Assembly: GCA_949292445.1 (NCBI GenBank) | Contig: CASEZU010000102.1 | Coordinates: 1 to 55,726 of the forward strand | Reading direction: 5' to 3' | From: an uncultured Spirochaetales bacterium | GTDB taxonomy: Bacteria > Spirochaetota > Spirochaetia > Sphaerochaetales > Sphaerochaetaceae | DNA length: 55,726 bases | Shown: piece after piece, positions 1-8,865 of the stretch | How the letters are laid out: each line of letters begins with the position of its first letter | Position numbering within the stretch: position 1 is the first letter of the stretch | Translations under genes and position numbers: made by a program | The notes under the pieces: generated by a model | Told to the model about the DNA's origin: nothing | The model's input: only the letters and a program-made list of their open reading frames with translations | Database searches by the model: none

Positions 1-1
1 A

Positions 2-1315
2 TCAGGATTCATTCATAACCTCCAGATACGATGAAAGAATATTCCTTTCGCTTTCATTGCCAGAAAGAAGCTCAAAAATATAATTACCTACCAGAGTATC
101 CGAGTCTTCAGCATCGTGCATAAGTTCCCGTATCTTTCTGGGAGAAGCAAATGTTCTGAATCTTGCAATCCCATCATCCGAGGGCAGGCCAATATAGATA
201 CCGCCAAAATCCAGATACTGCAACAGATAAGGAGAATGACTCGTTATGAGTATCCTCATATCTCCTGCAAGCCCTTCAAGTGTATCTAGGAATCCTTTGA
301 ACAATGCAGGATGAATCGAATTTTCAGGTTCCTCTAGGCCTACTATGGATATACCGTTAATACGTGCATTCGCAATATGTACAAGCTGCATCAGAATTCT
401 TTTCGCGCCTGCGGACAGAAATCTGAAATCAAGAGGCTGATTCATATTACGATCCTTCACCCATAATGAATACACCTTAGGAGAAACTGTAAATGGTGCC
501 TCCCCCCTTTCTGTCAGATTCTTAAGATCCTTTGAAATATCAGATTCAAGAATCTCCATCCCCGTTATGTTTGGAAACAGAGAAAGAAATATATCAACAA
601 GGCTGCTGTAAAGTAATGGTTCCTTCTGCTGCAGCATATACATAGAACGTGGAATATTTTCTGAAAGCAGCTCCGTTCCATTGCCGGAATGGAATGCTAT
701 CTGTGGAAACCGATTATAAAGAGAAGAAGCATCAAACTGTTCATCTATATATGCATTCATTTCTGCAACAGCCCAGATAAATCCTTTCATGTACTCAGGA
801 CATGAAATCTTCAGGAAATCCAAAGCAAGGTCAGACTCCCGCAGCTCCTTATTCATTCTGGTGGAGCATCTTCCGGTTGCAGCTGACCTTATTCTGGCCC
901 TATCGTCATTTCTCTGCATTAATACCTTGATATGACTTCTGGCCTTCTTATCTCGAATATAAAACTCCTCCGATGTTATATGGGCCCCTTTATCATTATC
1001 TTTAGCCCATTCAAATGAAAAGCCATAATGAACGGTATATGCAGTCTCTCCTTTCTCATAATCCCCTTCAATTGAGAACATAAAGTCAGAATCATCAATA
1101 TTCACATTAAGAGGCATGAAAGATACGCTGCTCATCATATGTTTGCGATGATCAGACGAAGCATGCATGAAAGACAAAGCAAAATCCAGTGCAGTAAAAA
1201 TATTGCTCTTGCCATAGCTGTTAAGCGACACAAGAGCAGTAATAGGTTTCAGGGTAATGGATGTGCGACCGATATTGCGGAATCCGCACACCTCAAACTT
1301 TGTGATTCTCATCAT
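2..1315 (-). CDS. AAA family ATPase (OLD/RecF-like, AAA_21 type)
   Basis: The 437-residue protein has the layout of stand-alone SMC/ABC-like AAA ATPases. It has an N-terminal beta-strand and arginine-finger opening (ITKFEVCGFRNIG), a P-loop at about residues 30-37 (SLNSYGKS), an ABC-like signature region (FLSAGAKR, about 300), Walker B with catalytic acids (IVGLEEPE, about 325) and a switch histidine (ITSHSPYLL, about 356). The first P-loop glycine is replaced by Ser. There is no TOPRIM nuclease domain, so it is not a full OLD nuclease. Such proteins occur in defence systems or with a partner nuclease; none is visible here, although a partner could lie beyond base 1. GAGG precedes tandem ATGs at 1315 and 1312. 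It is a separate unit from the sugar operon upstream. Confidence 0.75.
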   Translation of the reverse strand: MMRITKFEVCGFRNIGRTSITLKPITALVSLNSYGKSNIFTALDFALSFMHASSDHRKHMMSSVSFMPLNVNIDDSDFMFSIEGDYEKGETAYTVHYGFSFEWAKDNDKGAHITSEEFYIRDKKARSHIKVLMQRNDDRARIRSAATGRCSTRMNKELRESDLALDFLKISCPEYMKGFIWAVAEMNAYIDEQFDASSLYNRFPQIAFHSGNGTELLSENIPRSMYMLQQKEPLLYSSLVDIFLSLFPNITGMEILESDISKDLKNLTERGEAPFTVSPKVYSLWVKDRNMNQPLDFRFLSAGAKRILMQLVHIANARINGISIVGLEEPENSIHPALFKGFLDTLEGLAGDMRILITSHSPYLLQYLDFGGIYIGLPSDDGIARFRTFASPRKIRELMHDAEDSDTLVGNYIFELLSGNESERNILSSYLEVMNES

Positions 1316-1451
1316 TCAATCCTCAGGCAAAATGATAACATTGATAAGATGAAAACGCAAACAATTGCAACGTTTTAATAGAAAATACCTCAAAAAATAT
1401 ATGTTTGAACTAAAAAGTGCAATTTTCAACGACAAAATATATCTAACATAT
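1316..1451. other. AT-rich intergenic region
   Basis: This 136-base gap lies between the end of the sugar operon and the ATPase gene on the same strand. A weak leftward promoter for the ATPase can be drawn (TTGCGT, 17-bp spacer, TATCAT). An imperfect inverted repeat (AAAACG ... CGTTTT, about 1351-1376) could be a weak terminator for the kinase gene upstream. Neither call is strong. Confidence 0.3.
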
Positions 1452-2384
1452 TTATCGAGGATGCTTATTCATAAAGTCTTCTATTTCTTCGATCGAAGGC
1501 ATTGATGGTGCCGTTCCGATCTTGGTAACAGAAAGATTTGACACAATATTTGCAAACTCCGCAGCCTTTATCACATCTGCGCCATTGCCTAATGCAGCAA
1601 GAAATCCTCCATTAAAGGCATCCCCAGCTCCCGTTGTATCAATTACATTAATATCATCATAATTATTTAGGAAAACTTCTCTTTCAGCTGTTCTAACATA
1701 CGAACCTGATTTACCTAGAGTTATTACAACATTCTTAACTCCTTTATCGATGAAATGGCTTGATATCTCATGACAGTCTTTTGGTTCCCTGTATTTTATT
1801 GAGGAAAGAATCTGGGCTTCTACTTCATTGGGAGTAATTGCATAAAGCATTGAAAGAATATGGTCAGAGACAGACTGTGCTGGAGCCGGATTAAGAATTA
1901 TCTTCATTCCTTTTTCATAGGCTTTTTCAATTATCAGCTCCAATGCATCCATATTGATCTCAAGTTGCAAAAGAAGATACTCAATTCCATCAAGGTGTTG
2001 GAATATATTATCAACATCATTCGCCGTTATGCCATTGCAAGCTCCAGAAACAACCACAATTTCATTCTGGCTTGTTTTCTCATCAACAGAAATCAATGCA
2101 ATACCTGTATTCAGAGAATGACTATTGAATATAAGAGTGTCCTTAATCCCTAGCGATTTAATTGATTCATACAGAATCGTAGCAAAATCATCAGTTCCGA
2201 CTTTTGTGGAAAAGAAAATATCAGCACCTGCTTTTGCTGCCGCAACAGCCTGGTTATATCCCTTTCCTCCTGGTCCCATCTTAAAGAATGTACCCTTTAC
2301 AGTTTCCCCTGGTACAGGTAAATGTGGAGTCCTTGCCATCAGATCAACAACAAAACTGCCGATAATTGCTACTCTTTTATGCAT
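1452..2384 (-). CDS. PfkB-family sugar kinase (ribokinase-like)
   Basis: This 310-residue carbohydrate kinase of the ribokinase/PfkB family phosphorylates a sugar or sugar acid with ATP in the cytoplasm. The N-terminal signature is a glycine-rich stretch with GGKGYNQA at about residues 39-46. The C-terminal signature DTTGAGDAFNGG (about 247-258) contains the catalytic Asp and the anion hole. Length and order resemble ribokinase, but PfkB members act on many sugars. As the last gene of a locus with L-fucose isomerase and an aldolase, it may be the fuculose or keto-deoxy-sugar kinase; this is inference. The start has AGGAGA 4 nt upstream, and the previous gene ends 8 nt before it. Confidence 0.85.
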   Translation of the reverse strand: MHKRVAIIGSFVVDLMARTPHLPVPGETVKGTFFKMGPGGKGYNQAVAAAKAGADIFFSTKVGTDDFATILYESIKSLGIKDTLIFNSHSLNTGIALISVDEKTSQNEIVVVSGACNGITANDVDNIFQHLDGIEYLLLQLEINMDALELIIEKAYEKGMKIILNPAPAQSVSDHILSMLYAITPNEVEAQILSSIKYREPKDCHEISSHFIDKGVKNVVITLGKSGSYVRTAEREVFLNNYDDINVIDTTGAGDAFNGGFLAALGNGADVIKAAEFANIVSNLSVTKIGTAPSMPSIEEIEDFMNKHPR

Positions 2385-2392
2385 TTACTCTC

Positions 2393-2980
2393 CTAAATAA
2401 AAAGTTCTTCATAAGGACGTTTTAATACATGATGAACATCATCTTTATCGCGATAATAGCATCTATCACGATTTACATACCCCGCAGGAGCCTCTTCAAT
2501 TATTATTGTTTCGTCAGGTTTACCAAAAGCAACAAGCAATTTGAAACGATAAAAATCAGGCTCTTCAACAAGTTCATGCATTGTCTTATCAGACAAGCAG
2601 CCTAACATGCAGCCGCCAAATCCTATTTCAGTTGCTCTTAGCAGCATAGCATAAGCTGCTATAGCTGCATCTTTTTCAAGAGCCTGATCATTATATCCAA
2701 GCCTTGTATCAACCCAGATAGAAATAAAACTGGTAGGTTCTTTCCCGGGATGAGGCAAACGAGGTTCCTTCATTCTCCCTGCCCATCGAGTCCTTCCAAG
2801 TATCCTGCAAATCTCTTCCTCTGTATCACTGATGTGAAACCTAAGCGCTTGAATATTTCCACTTGAAGGACAATATCTTGTAAGTTTCACTAATTCTTCA
2901 AGCTCATTTCGAGAAAGTTTGCTGTTTTTATCAAATCCTCTGTAGCTTCGTGTCGCTTTTATCAGTTCTGTGAAACTCAT
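2393..2980 (-). CDS. Nitroreductase family protein
   Basis: This is a 195-residue FMN-dependent nitroreductase-fold protein. The N-terminus has the family's R-x-S-Y/R pattern (ATRSYRGF) and the FMN-contact sequence CPSSGNIQALRF. The middle carries AAIAAYAMLLRATEIGFGGCMLG, typical of the helix that packs the dimer. It is slightly short, as in small NfsB-like members. Two ATGs overlap at 2983 and 2980. GGAGG lies 1 nt before the first and 4 nt before the second, so the second is preferred; it overlaps the upstream stop codon. The substrate is unknown. It sits among dehydrogenases in the sugar operon and could be a flavin-dependent redox step. Confidence 0.8.
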   Translation of the reverse strand: MSFTELIKATRSYRGFDKNSKLSRNELEELVKLTRYCPSSGNIQALRFHISDTEEEICRILGRTRWAGRMKEPRLPHPGKEPTSFISIWVDTRLGYNDQALEKDAAIAAYAMLLRATEIGFGGCMLGCLSDKTMHELVEEPDFYRFKLLVAFGKPDETIIIEEAPAGYVNRDRCYYRDKDDVHHVLKRPYEELFI

Positions 2981-4038
2981 CATTCCTCCGAAACTCCAGG
3001 CATCTTAAGAATAACCTTGAACGCCTTCCTTTCCTTAACAAGCCTGAAACCGTTCTCTGCTTCTTCCATAGGCAATACATGGCTGTAATACTGAGAAGGT
3101 ACAAGTATCCCATTGACGACAAGGTCACAGACCTCTTTATTAACCCAGTGCTCATGATAAGGCCAGTTGAGTGTATGTATTGAGATATTGTTTGGGACGT
3201 CAAATATATTCATAAAGGCCTTTTCTTTGGAAAGAACCCCATACAATCCCAGTTTTCCGCCATCTTTCAACAATGAAGCCATACGACATGCATTCTCAAG
3301 ATTTCCAACAGCATCAACAACAAGATCAAATCGTTTATCAGCAAGTACAGAAATAGGATCTATTGTTTTAGAATTTAATATGATGTCTACATTAATGCAC
3401 TGTTTTATATGATCAAGCCGATCATCATGATGTCCGATTACTGCAACTTTCCCTGCACCTTGCGCTTTCGCACTACAAGCAATTCCCATGGCAACTGGGC
3501 CATCTCCTATGACGAGAACGTCCATCCCCGGTTTCAACCCGAAATTAAGTAAAGCGCTGTAGTTTTCTTTGAAAGTAAGAAGCATAACCGCATCCCGATA
3601 TGAAACACCATCTGGAATTAAATTCCCACGATATGTTGGAATAGGTGGCTGCTTACCTAATGGGATTCCGTCTTCCATCATTGCTTTTATATCATGAGTG
3701 ATCCCATATTCTGCCATCTGCCCAAAACTTGAAGAAAAACCTGTTGCCGGATCAACTGTTCCTATTGGCGACACAACACGATCCCCAACCTTCCAGTTCC
3801 TGACTTTGCTGCCGACTTTCACTATATATCCGACACTTTCATGACCGAGTATCGTAGGGAAAGGTGTTTCACGATCTGCCACACTGTTACTTATCAGCTT
3901 CAGATCCGTCCCATTGCACACCCCGCAGTATGTTATCCTTGTAAGACATTCATATTCCCCAATCTCAGGAATAGGAATCTCCACTATCTTGATTTTATTC
4001 TTCTCAATTGCAGCAACTGCTTTCATCATTCCAGCCAT
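2980..4038 (-). CDS. Zinc-type alcohol dehydrogenase (MDR family)
   Basis: This is a medium-chain NAD(P)-dependent dehydrogenase of about 352 residues. It has the catalytic zinc ligands Cys in YCGVCNGTD and His-Glu in LGHESVGY, the GDRVV strand, and a Rossmann fold with VIGDGPVAMGIACSAKAQGAG as the nucleotide-binding turn. The usual four-cysteine structural zinc lobe is missing: the region after GDRVVSP reads GTVDPATGF, so it belongs to the lobe-less threonine/sorbitol/glucose-dehydrogenase side of the family. An upstream ATG at 4050 exists, but GGAGG lies 5 nt before the ATG at 4038. Likely role: oxidation of a sugar or polyol in the fucose-like locus; the substrate is inference. Confidence 0.83.
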   Translation of the reverse strand: MAGMMKAVAAIEKNKIKIVEIPIPEIGEYECLTRITYCGVCNGTDLKLISNSVADRETPFPTILGHESVGYIVKVGSKVRNWKVGDRVVSPIGTVDPATGFSSSFGQMAEYGITHDIKAMMEDGIPLGKQPPIPTYRGNLIPDGVSYRDAVMLLTFKENYSALLNFGLKPGMDVLVIGDGPVAMGIACSAKAQGAGKVAVIGHHDDRLDHIKQCINVDIILNSKTIDPISVLADKRFDLVVDAVGNLENACRMASLLKDGGKLGLYGVLSKEKAFMNIFDVPNNISIHTLNWPYHEHWVNKEVCDLVVNGILVPSQYYSHVLPMEEAENGFRLVKERKAFKVILKMPGVSEE

Positions 4039-4052
4039 ATACGCCTCCATGT

Positions 4053-4688
4053 TCAGTCAAGCATCTGAACTATTTTCTTTCTGATGGCTTTTGCAAAATT
4101 TCTATGACTTTCTAGGGTCATATGGAGACAATCCTTGCCAGCACATGCAACGGAAGATGCATCGAAGAATGAACAATCAAGGATGTCTGCAACACGATGA
4201 TATTCAGCTGGGAGCTTTGCAGCCTCCTGCACTGAAGTCAAATCATTTTCCCAGTACATAGTATTCTCAATACCATCACCGATCATTATAGGAGAAACAA
4301 TAAGAATTTTAGGAATTTTCTTGTTTTCAGATATGCACCATTTTCTTATGGTTTCAACCAGCTTCTTCATTGCATATGCGGAAACCCTAGCACTAACTGA
4401 ATAATGTGTTTTCAAATCATTTGTGCCAAGCATTATCACAACAAGATCAACAGGACTATGCGTTTTCATGATGAAAGGGATCATGCGTATTGCACTGCGG
4501 AATTCATCGGAATCATCACTGAATGATGTTGTTCTGCTATTATACCCTTCCTCAATGATATAGTACTTTGGCCAGAGTTCCGACTGAAGAATTCCGGTCC
4601 ATCTTTCAGATCTGGAAAATCTCTCCCCAGTTTCTGGATCAACACCATAAGTATTTGAATCGCCGATGCATAATACAGATCTAATCAT
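4053..4688 (-). CDS. SGNH/GDSL hydrolase (esterase)
   Basis: This is a 211-residue serine esterase of the SGNH superfamily. Block I carries the nucleophile in CIGDSNTYG, block III the oxyanion Asn in LGTNDLK, and block V the Asp-x-x-His pair in DCLHMT. It lacks a signal peptide, so it is cytoplasmic. The ATG at 4688 overlaps the previous stop as ATGA; a longer reading frame from 4751 exists but would run through the upstream gene's 3' end. SGNH enzymes in sugar loci often remove O-acetyl groups, so it may deacetylate an imported sugar. That role is inference. Confidence 0.83.
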   Translation of the reverse strand: MIRSVLCIGDSNTYGVDPETGERFSRSERWTGILQSELWPKYYIIEEGYNSRTTSFSDDSDEFRSAIRMIPFIMKTHSPVDLVVIMLGTNDLKTHYSVSARVSAYAMKKLVETIRKWCISENKKIPKILIVSPIMIGDGIENTMYWENDLTSVQEAAKLPAEYHRVADILDCSFFDASSVACAGKDCLHMTLESHRNFAKAIRKKIVQMLD

Positions 4689-5608
4689 AGTTTTATTCCC
4701 AGCCGTGCACGCCATGCTTCTGTTGTACGCCAAATAGCCTTGAGTTCGCATATTCCGCTCTCATTAAGCAAAGAAACATCTTTGGATCTCGTATAAAGAT
4801 CCATTTTCACACCATATGAATTCTGGAACCACTTAGCACTAACAGGGTAACAGCGTGCTTCCACCATTGTTGCAAGACTTAGATAATCTTGAAGTTCCTC
4901 TGCCACTTCCGGAGCCGCCATAAAATTATCATAAAGCCATCTGTAAAGGTCGAGATGGAAATTTGCCATAACCCCGTTATATCCATCATAACCATGCCTG
5001 AGAGAAGCAAGAACTGAACTTGTATGAGCATTAAACAGAGAAATAGAAGAATCCTTTGCTATCTTCGCCCTTCTTATCTGTATTGAATCTTGTCCTGAAA
5101 CGTCTTTCACAAATACAAGTTTCCCCTCTCCAACCGCATATTCAAGGAATGCATCAGAGAAAAGGCGAAGGAAGGGATATGGACATTCGTAAAGGCCCAT
5201 CCGAACATCAGGGAGAGCCTCCACAATTCTCTCAAAGTTTCTCATAAAGATGTCATCACCATCAGATATGCCCGCGAGACGGTTAGAAACAAGGACAACT
5301 GCATCGACACCTGTTTCAGCCATATGGCCAAGCTCATCAATCTGTTGTGATATAGAATCAGCAGTATGCCCTGAAGCAACAATCCTTACCCTTCCTGCAT
5401 TAGCATCTAGAACAGCTTTAGCGATATCAATTTTTTCTTGCGGAGAAAGGAAGAACATCTCAGAACTCTGGCAAACAGCAAAAATGCCATGTGCGCCGTG
5501 CGATATATACCAATCTACGAGTTCTGAAATAGCCTTGAAATCTACTTTCCCTTCTGATGTAAATGGCGTGATCATTGTCGGATAACAGCCATAAAACTCC
5601 TTTTTCAT
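4685..5608 (-). CDS. DapA/NanA-family aldolase
   Basis: This is a 307-residue (beta/alpha)8 class I aldolase of the dihydrodipicolinate synthase/N-acetylneuraminate lyase family. The Schiff-base lysine is in LVFVKDVSG and the proton-relay tyrosine in MGLYECPYP. The N-terminal YPTMITPFTSEGKVDF is the family's substrate-loop opening. A true DapA would be expected near lysine genes; here it sits in a sugar operon between two dehydrogenase-type genes, so cleavage of a 2-keto-3-deoxy sugar acid or sialic-acid-like substrate is more likely. AGGAGG lies 7 nt before the ATG at 5608; the TTG two codons upstream is too close to it. It overlaps the esterase by 4 nt. Confidence 0.82.
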   Translation of the reverse strand: MKKEFYGCYPTMITPFTSEGKVDFKAISELVDWYISHGAHGIFAVCQSSEMFFLSPQEKIDIAKAVLDANAGRVRIVASGHTADSISQQIDELGHMAETGVDAVVLVSNRLAGISDGDDIFMRNFERIVEALPDVRMGLYECPYPFLRLFSDAFLEYAVGEGKLVFVKDVSGQDSIQIRRAKIAKDSSISLFNAHTSSVLASLRHGYDGYNGVMANFHLDLYRWLYDNFMAAPEVAEELQDYLSLATMVEARCYPVSAKWFQNSYGVKMDLYTRSKDVSLLNESGICELKAIWRTTEAWRARLGIKL

Positions 5609-5619
5609 CCTCAATCCTC

Positions 5620-6801
5620 CTATTGTGCCTTACGTAAAATTTCTGCGATATTATTTTCATCAAGAGGGATTACAGTACCAACTTTTTTGCTCCCGAAGAA
5701 AGTTGCTCTGAATGCCAAGTCCTTAATTTTATCTTCTGACAGGCTAATCCCAATTTCTGAAAGTTTTACAGGTAATCCCATGTCATGGTAAAAACTTTTG
5801 AATGCACTGATTGTTCTTGCTGCATCAGCTAAACAATCATCTGTATGATCAAGACCAAATACTTTGTACCCCAGCTCTGCCAACCGTTTAGGCATACGCG
5901 GTCTAACATATTCAGCCCACGCCGGCCATATGATTGCAAGCCCGGCGCCATGTGCTATATCGAATTCTCCAGATAGTTCATGTTCAATAAAGTGAGAGGC
6001 CCAGTCCCCGGCTTGCTCATTTCCAACTTCCATCAACCCATTATGAGATAAGGACGAAGCCCACATCACAGTTGCCCTAGCCTGATAATTATCCGGATTA
6101 TTCATAAGCATATAAGCAGCTTCACGGACCGCACGTAATAATGTAATAGATAAATCATCGGTTAAACTAAGGCTATCACCGATAAAAAGGAATCTCTCCA
6201 TTGTATGCATCTGTATGTCAACAATGCCACATGCTGTCTGGTACCAAGGAAGAGTAAATGTAAGTTCCGGATTCTCAAAAACAATTTTCAGTCTGCAGAT
6301 ATTAGAACTCAGCCCTCGTTTCAGCCGTTTTTCCTCATTAGTTATAACCGAACTATTACTCATCTCAGAACCAGCTGCAGCCATTGTAAGAATAGCCCCA
6401 ACAGGAAGAGATTTCACAGGAACTGCACTTTTGTCGTAAAAATCCCAAACATCGCCATCATATACAGCGGCATATCCAATTGCTTTGGCTGAATCTATAA
6501 CTGAACCACCGCCTATAGCAAGAATAAAATCAATTCCCTCTGTTCGGCATAATTCGGCACCCCTGCGAATAAGAGATAGCCGTGGATTAGGCACAACACC
6601 TCCGAGTTCTATATGCTGGATCCCCTCCGAATCAAGCAATGACAGAATTTTTTGCATCAACCCATTTTGCAATATTCTATCAGAACCATAATGGACTAAA
6701 ATTTTCGTAACGTTTAACTTTTTTAATTCACGCCCAGTTTCGTCTTCCGCTTTTTTGCCGAATATAACTTTTGTAGGGGCATAATATACAGTTGTAGCCA
6801 T
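5620..6801 (-). CDS. Iron-containing alcohol dehydrogenase (YqhD/BDH-like)
   Basis: This is a 393-residue group III alcohol dehydrogenase. The nucleotide site is AIGGGSVIDSAKAIGYA, and the metal ligands are in GIVDIQMHTMERF (Asp) and in SHFIEHELSGEFDIAHGAGLAI (histidines). The AAGSEMS turn and overall spacing match the NADPH-dependent aldehyde reductases YqhD/BdhA better than FucO. In a fucose-type pathway such an enzyme could reduce lactaldehyde to 1,2-propanediol; that is inference. Translation initiation is unusual: the only good GGAGG is 39-43 nt upstream of ATG 6801, separated by a 9-bp hairpin that would bring it into range. Confidence 0.87.
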   Translation of the reverse strand: MATTVYYAPTKVIFGKKAEDETGRELKKLNVTKILVHYGSDRILQNGLMQKILSLLDSEGIQHIELGGVVPNPRLSLIRRGAELCRTEGIDFILAIGGGSVIDSAKAIGYAAVYDGDVWDFYDKSAVPVKSLPVGAILTMAAAGSEMSNSSVITNEEKRLKRGLSSNICRLKIVFENPELTFTLPWYQTACGIVDIQMHTMERFLFIGDSLSLTDDLSITLLRAVREAAYMLMNNPDNYQARATVMWASSLSHNGLMEVGNEQAGDWASHFIEHELSGEFDIAHGAGLAIIWPAWAEYVRPRMPKRLAELGYKVFGLDHTDDCLADAARTISAFKSFYHDMGLPVKLSEIGISLSEDKIKDLAFRATFFGSKKVGTVIPLDENNIAEILRKAQ

Positions 6802-6808
6802 ATAACAA

Positions 6809-6845
6809 CCCAGCTTTCACTCTATTGTCAAAGCTGGGATCCTCC
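6809..6845 (-). promoter_or_regulatory. Hairpin between ribosome binding site and start codon
   Basis: On the transcript strand the order is GGAGG (6845-6841), two bases, stem CCCAGCTTT (6838-6830), a 12-nt loop, the perfectly complementary AAAGCTGGG (6817-6809), seven bases, then ATG (6801-6799). Folding would reduce the gap between GGAGG and ATG to 9 nt. There is no T-tract after the stem, which argues against a terminator. Confidence 0.55.
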
Positions 6846-6864
6846 TTTTAATAATTGCTACACT

Positions 6865-8775
6865 TCATGCCTTATCAAGGTCATGAGTTCGGAATGAATA
6901 GATACGGGCCCGCAATTCTTCAATATGACAATCAGCACCAGGAAGATTCCCCATATCCCCCCATTTGGGATATGTTTCATGGTCATTCACCAATTGCATG
7001 TATTTTGTACGGAACTGAACCCTGCACAACTTCCAAACACTTGTATCAAAATGCCAGCGCTTCTGAGTTGTATTTCCACCTGAAGAAACAGAAACCCTTA
7101 CCTCATTCTTTATGGAATCTATATCAAATTTAAGCGTAACTTTTTCGCCTATTTCAAAATGGTGAATATGAAGCTCTGATCCAAATACACGTGAATTTAC
7201 GTATCCATCACCATGAAGAATTATCTTCACAGGTTCTCTGCCTGTATCATCTTGGAATGCGATAGCAAAACCTCTGTCCGCCGAAGCTCTCTCAATTGAT
7301 ACAACGGCCTCTGCCTCAAAGAAAGATGATGGCTTGAAAGCTCTCTCGGCAATAGCAGATGTATATGGGTCAGTATCCCACAATTCAAGGGCTGATCCAT
7401 TGTGATCCACACCACCCCATGAAGGAATCATCAAATTCCAATTTCTTTGAATCTCATTCCAGCAGACAGTTCCAAAATCCTCATCAACATCATTTTCTTC
7501 TTGAGATCTAAGAGGAACAGAGATCCTGCTTACCCATATGTCCTCTTTATTATTACTGTAAGTAAGATAGAACGCATCCTCATCAGGGCGAGGATTATAT
7601 TCTCCGATTCCACGGATATACTGAGGACCAAGATTCTTCAGCCTTCCTGAATATCTACATGCCGGCACAATTGGAAGGACAGAAATTATATCTCCAAAAT
7701 CTTGCCCGTTTTCTCCTTCAGTTACTGCTAAAGGCCAGCGATGAGCGGTATCCGTCGTAGGATTATAAGCCAGAACATATGATCCGTTTCTCATTTTCTG
7801 GCCCCATACTTTTCCTGTAGATGTTTCAAGAGTATGGGAACGACGAGCTTCCTGCCATGTCTCTCCGCCATCATGACTTATCGTCACGAGAGCATTTTTC
7901 ATTATGCAGATTTTATCATTACCATTTCCGGGAAGAGTATATATGCAAGGAGCCTCTCCCGGAGGAAGTGTAAAGAAACCACTGGTATCAAAACGTTCCT
8001 CTTCCCACCATTGCTGAGTTACACATCGCTGATACAGGAGTTCATAGCAAGCCTCTTTGAATCCTGCGTCATCAGATTCCTCGAAATATGGGAAATTATC
8101 AACATTATTTCTATTATAACCTCCGCTTGAATCATAGCGGAGGAAATATATTGGTCCGAATGAAAAATCGGAATGGATTTCTCTTATAGCTCGTCCAACA
8201 CCATAACCACTGCCAGGCATAACAAGACTTATGTCAGTCATATCCCAGGTTCTAACACTTCCCTTAGATGGCAGCTCAGGTTTAAGGCGCGGATCTGTCG
8301 GTGAAATCCCATAATATGCCATGGCAAGCATCCTGCCATTACTTGCCATATAGAATGACATCCTCTGATGTATGACACTGTGTGTCATATCTCCTGTTAA
8401 ATTCTCTTTTCCTTCGCCATTATAAGGAGCTGTAGGAAAATCTTCTGCAGGAAATATCTCCACGGGCTTTCCAAAATGATGACCATCTGCTGATCTTATC
8501 AGAAAAACCCTTGTATGCCCTTCATGTTCACTAACCGGGTTAGCAAGATACTGCACCATAAATTCACCATTGTAATACGCAATATTAGGTGCATGAGCAT
8601 ATGTCCATCCTAATCCTTCTGGAGATGTAACCGGATACTGAGAAGATCTCATTATCTGAATATTTGTTACACCCATAGCATGGGATAGTGCACCATCAGT
8701 AAACCGTATATCGGCCTTTCTTGAGACATGACATCTAATGAGATCCTCTTTAAGGACATCTTCATAATGAGACAT
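6865..8775 (-). CDS. Beta-propeller glycosidase-like protein (sialidase/BNR superfamily)
   Basis: This is a 636-residue protein with no signal peptide. The N-terminal two thirds look like a bladed beta-propeller of the sialidase/glycosidase type: repeated strands such as APNIAYYNGEFMVQYLAN and VFLIRSADGHHF, plus one recognisable Asp box (ISHDGGETW, about residue 305). The last 150 residues resemble a concanavalin-like beta-sandwich (SSFFEAEAVVSIE, GRVFGSELHIHHFEIG-type strands). I do not see the sialidase RIP motif or arginine triad, so true sialidase activity is not supported. The start at 8775 has AGAAGG 7 nt upstream; the frame continues upstream through a strong hairpin but without a ribosome site. 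It follows the binding-protein gene, suggesting an intracellular glycosidase for the imported sugar. Confidence 0.7.
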   Translation of the reverse strand: MSHYEDVLKEDLIRCHVSRKADIRFTDGALSHAMGVTNIQIMRSSQYPVTSPEGLGWTYAHAPNIAYYNGEFMVQYLANPVSEHEGHTRVFLIRSADGHHFGKPVEIFPAEDFPTAPYNGEGKENLTGDMTHSVIHQRMSFYMASNGRMLAMAYYGISPTDPRLKPELPSKGSVRTWDMTDISLVMPGSGYGVGRAIREIHSDFSFGPIYFLRYDSSGGYNRNNVDNFPYFEESDDAGFKEACYELLYQRCVTQQWWEEERFDTSGFFTLPPGEAPCIYTLPGNGNDKICIMKNALVTISHDGGETWQEARRSHTLETSTGKVWGQKMRNGSYVLAYNPTTDTAHRWPLAVTEGENGQDFGDIISVLPIVPACRYSGRLKNLGPQYIRGIGEYNPRPDEDAFYLTYSNNKEDIWVSRISVPLRSQEENDVDEDFGTVCWNEIQRNWNLMIPSWGGVDHNGSALELWDTDPYTSAIAERAFKPSSFFEAEAVVSIERASADRGFAIAFQDDTGREPVKIILHGDGYVNSRVFGSELHIHHFEIGEKVTLKFDIDSIKNEVRVSVSSGGNTTQKRWHFDTSVWKLCRVQFRTKYMQLVNDHETYPKWGDMGNLPGADCHIEELRARIYSFRTHDLDKA

Positions 8776-8821
8776 TGTTAATCCTTCTCTTTTCCGTCTT
8801 GTACGGATATGTGAATATTTA

Positions 8822-8845
8822 GGCCGGCCCCTTATGGGGCCCGCC
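8822..8845 (-). terminator. Strong intercistronic hairpin after binding-protein gene
   Basis: A 10-bp stem with one mismatch (GGCCGGCCCC / GGGGCCCGCC, 8822-8831 with 8836-8845) is closed by a TTAT loop. It is very G+C-rich within an A+T-rich block. It lies 20 nt after the binding-protein stop codon. No U-run follows, so partial termination or 3'-end protection of the upstream mRNA is more likely than full termination. Confidence 0.6.
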
Positions 8846-8865
8846 AATATAAACTTGATGAGTAT

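Noticed and set aside
6865..8775. True sialidase
   Set aside because: One Asp box is present, but the RIP motif and arginine triad are not seen, and the protein has no export signal.
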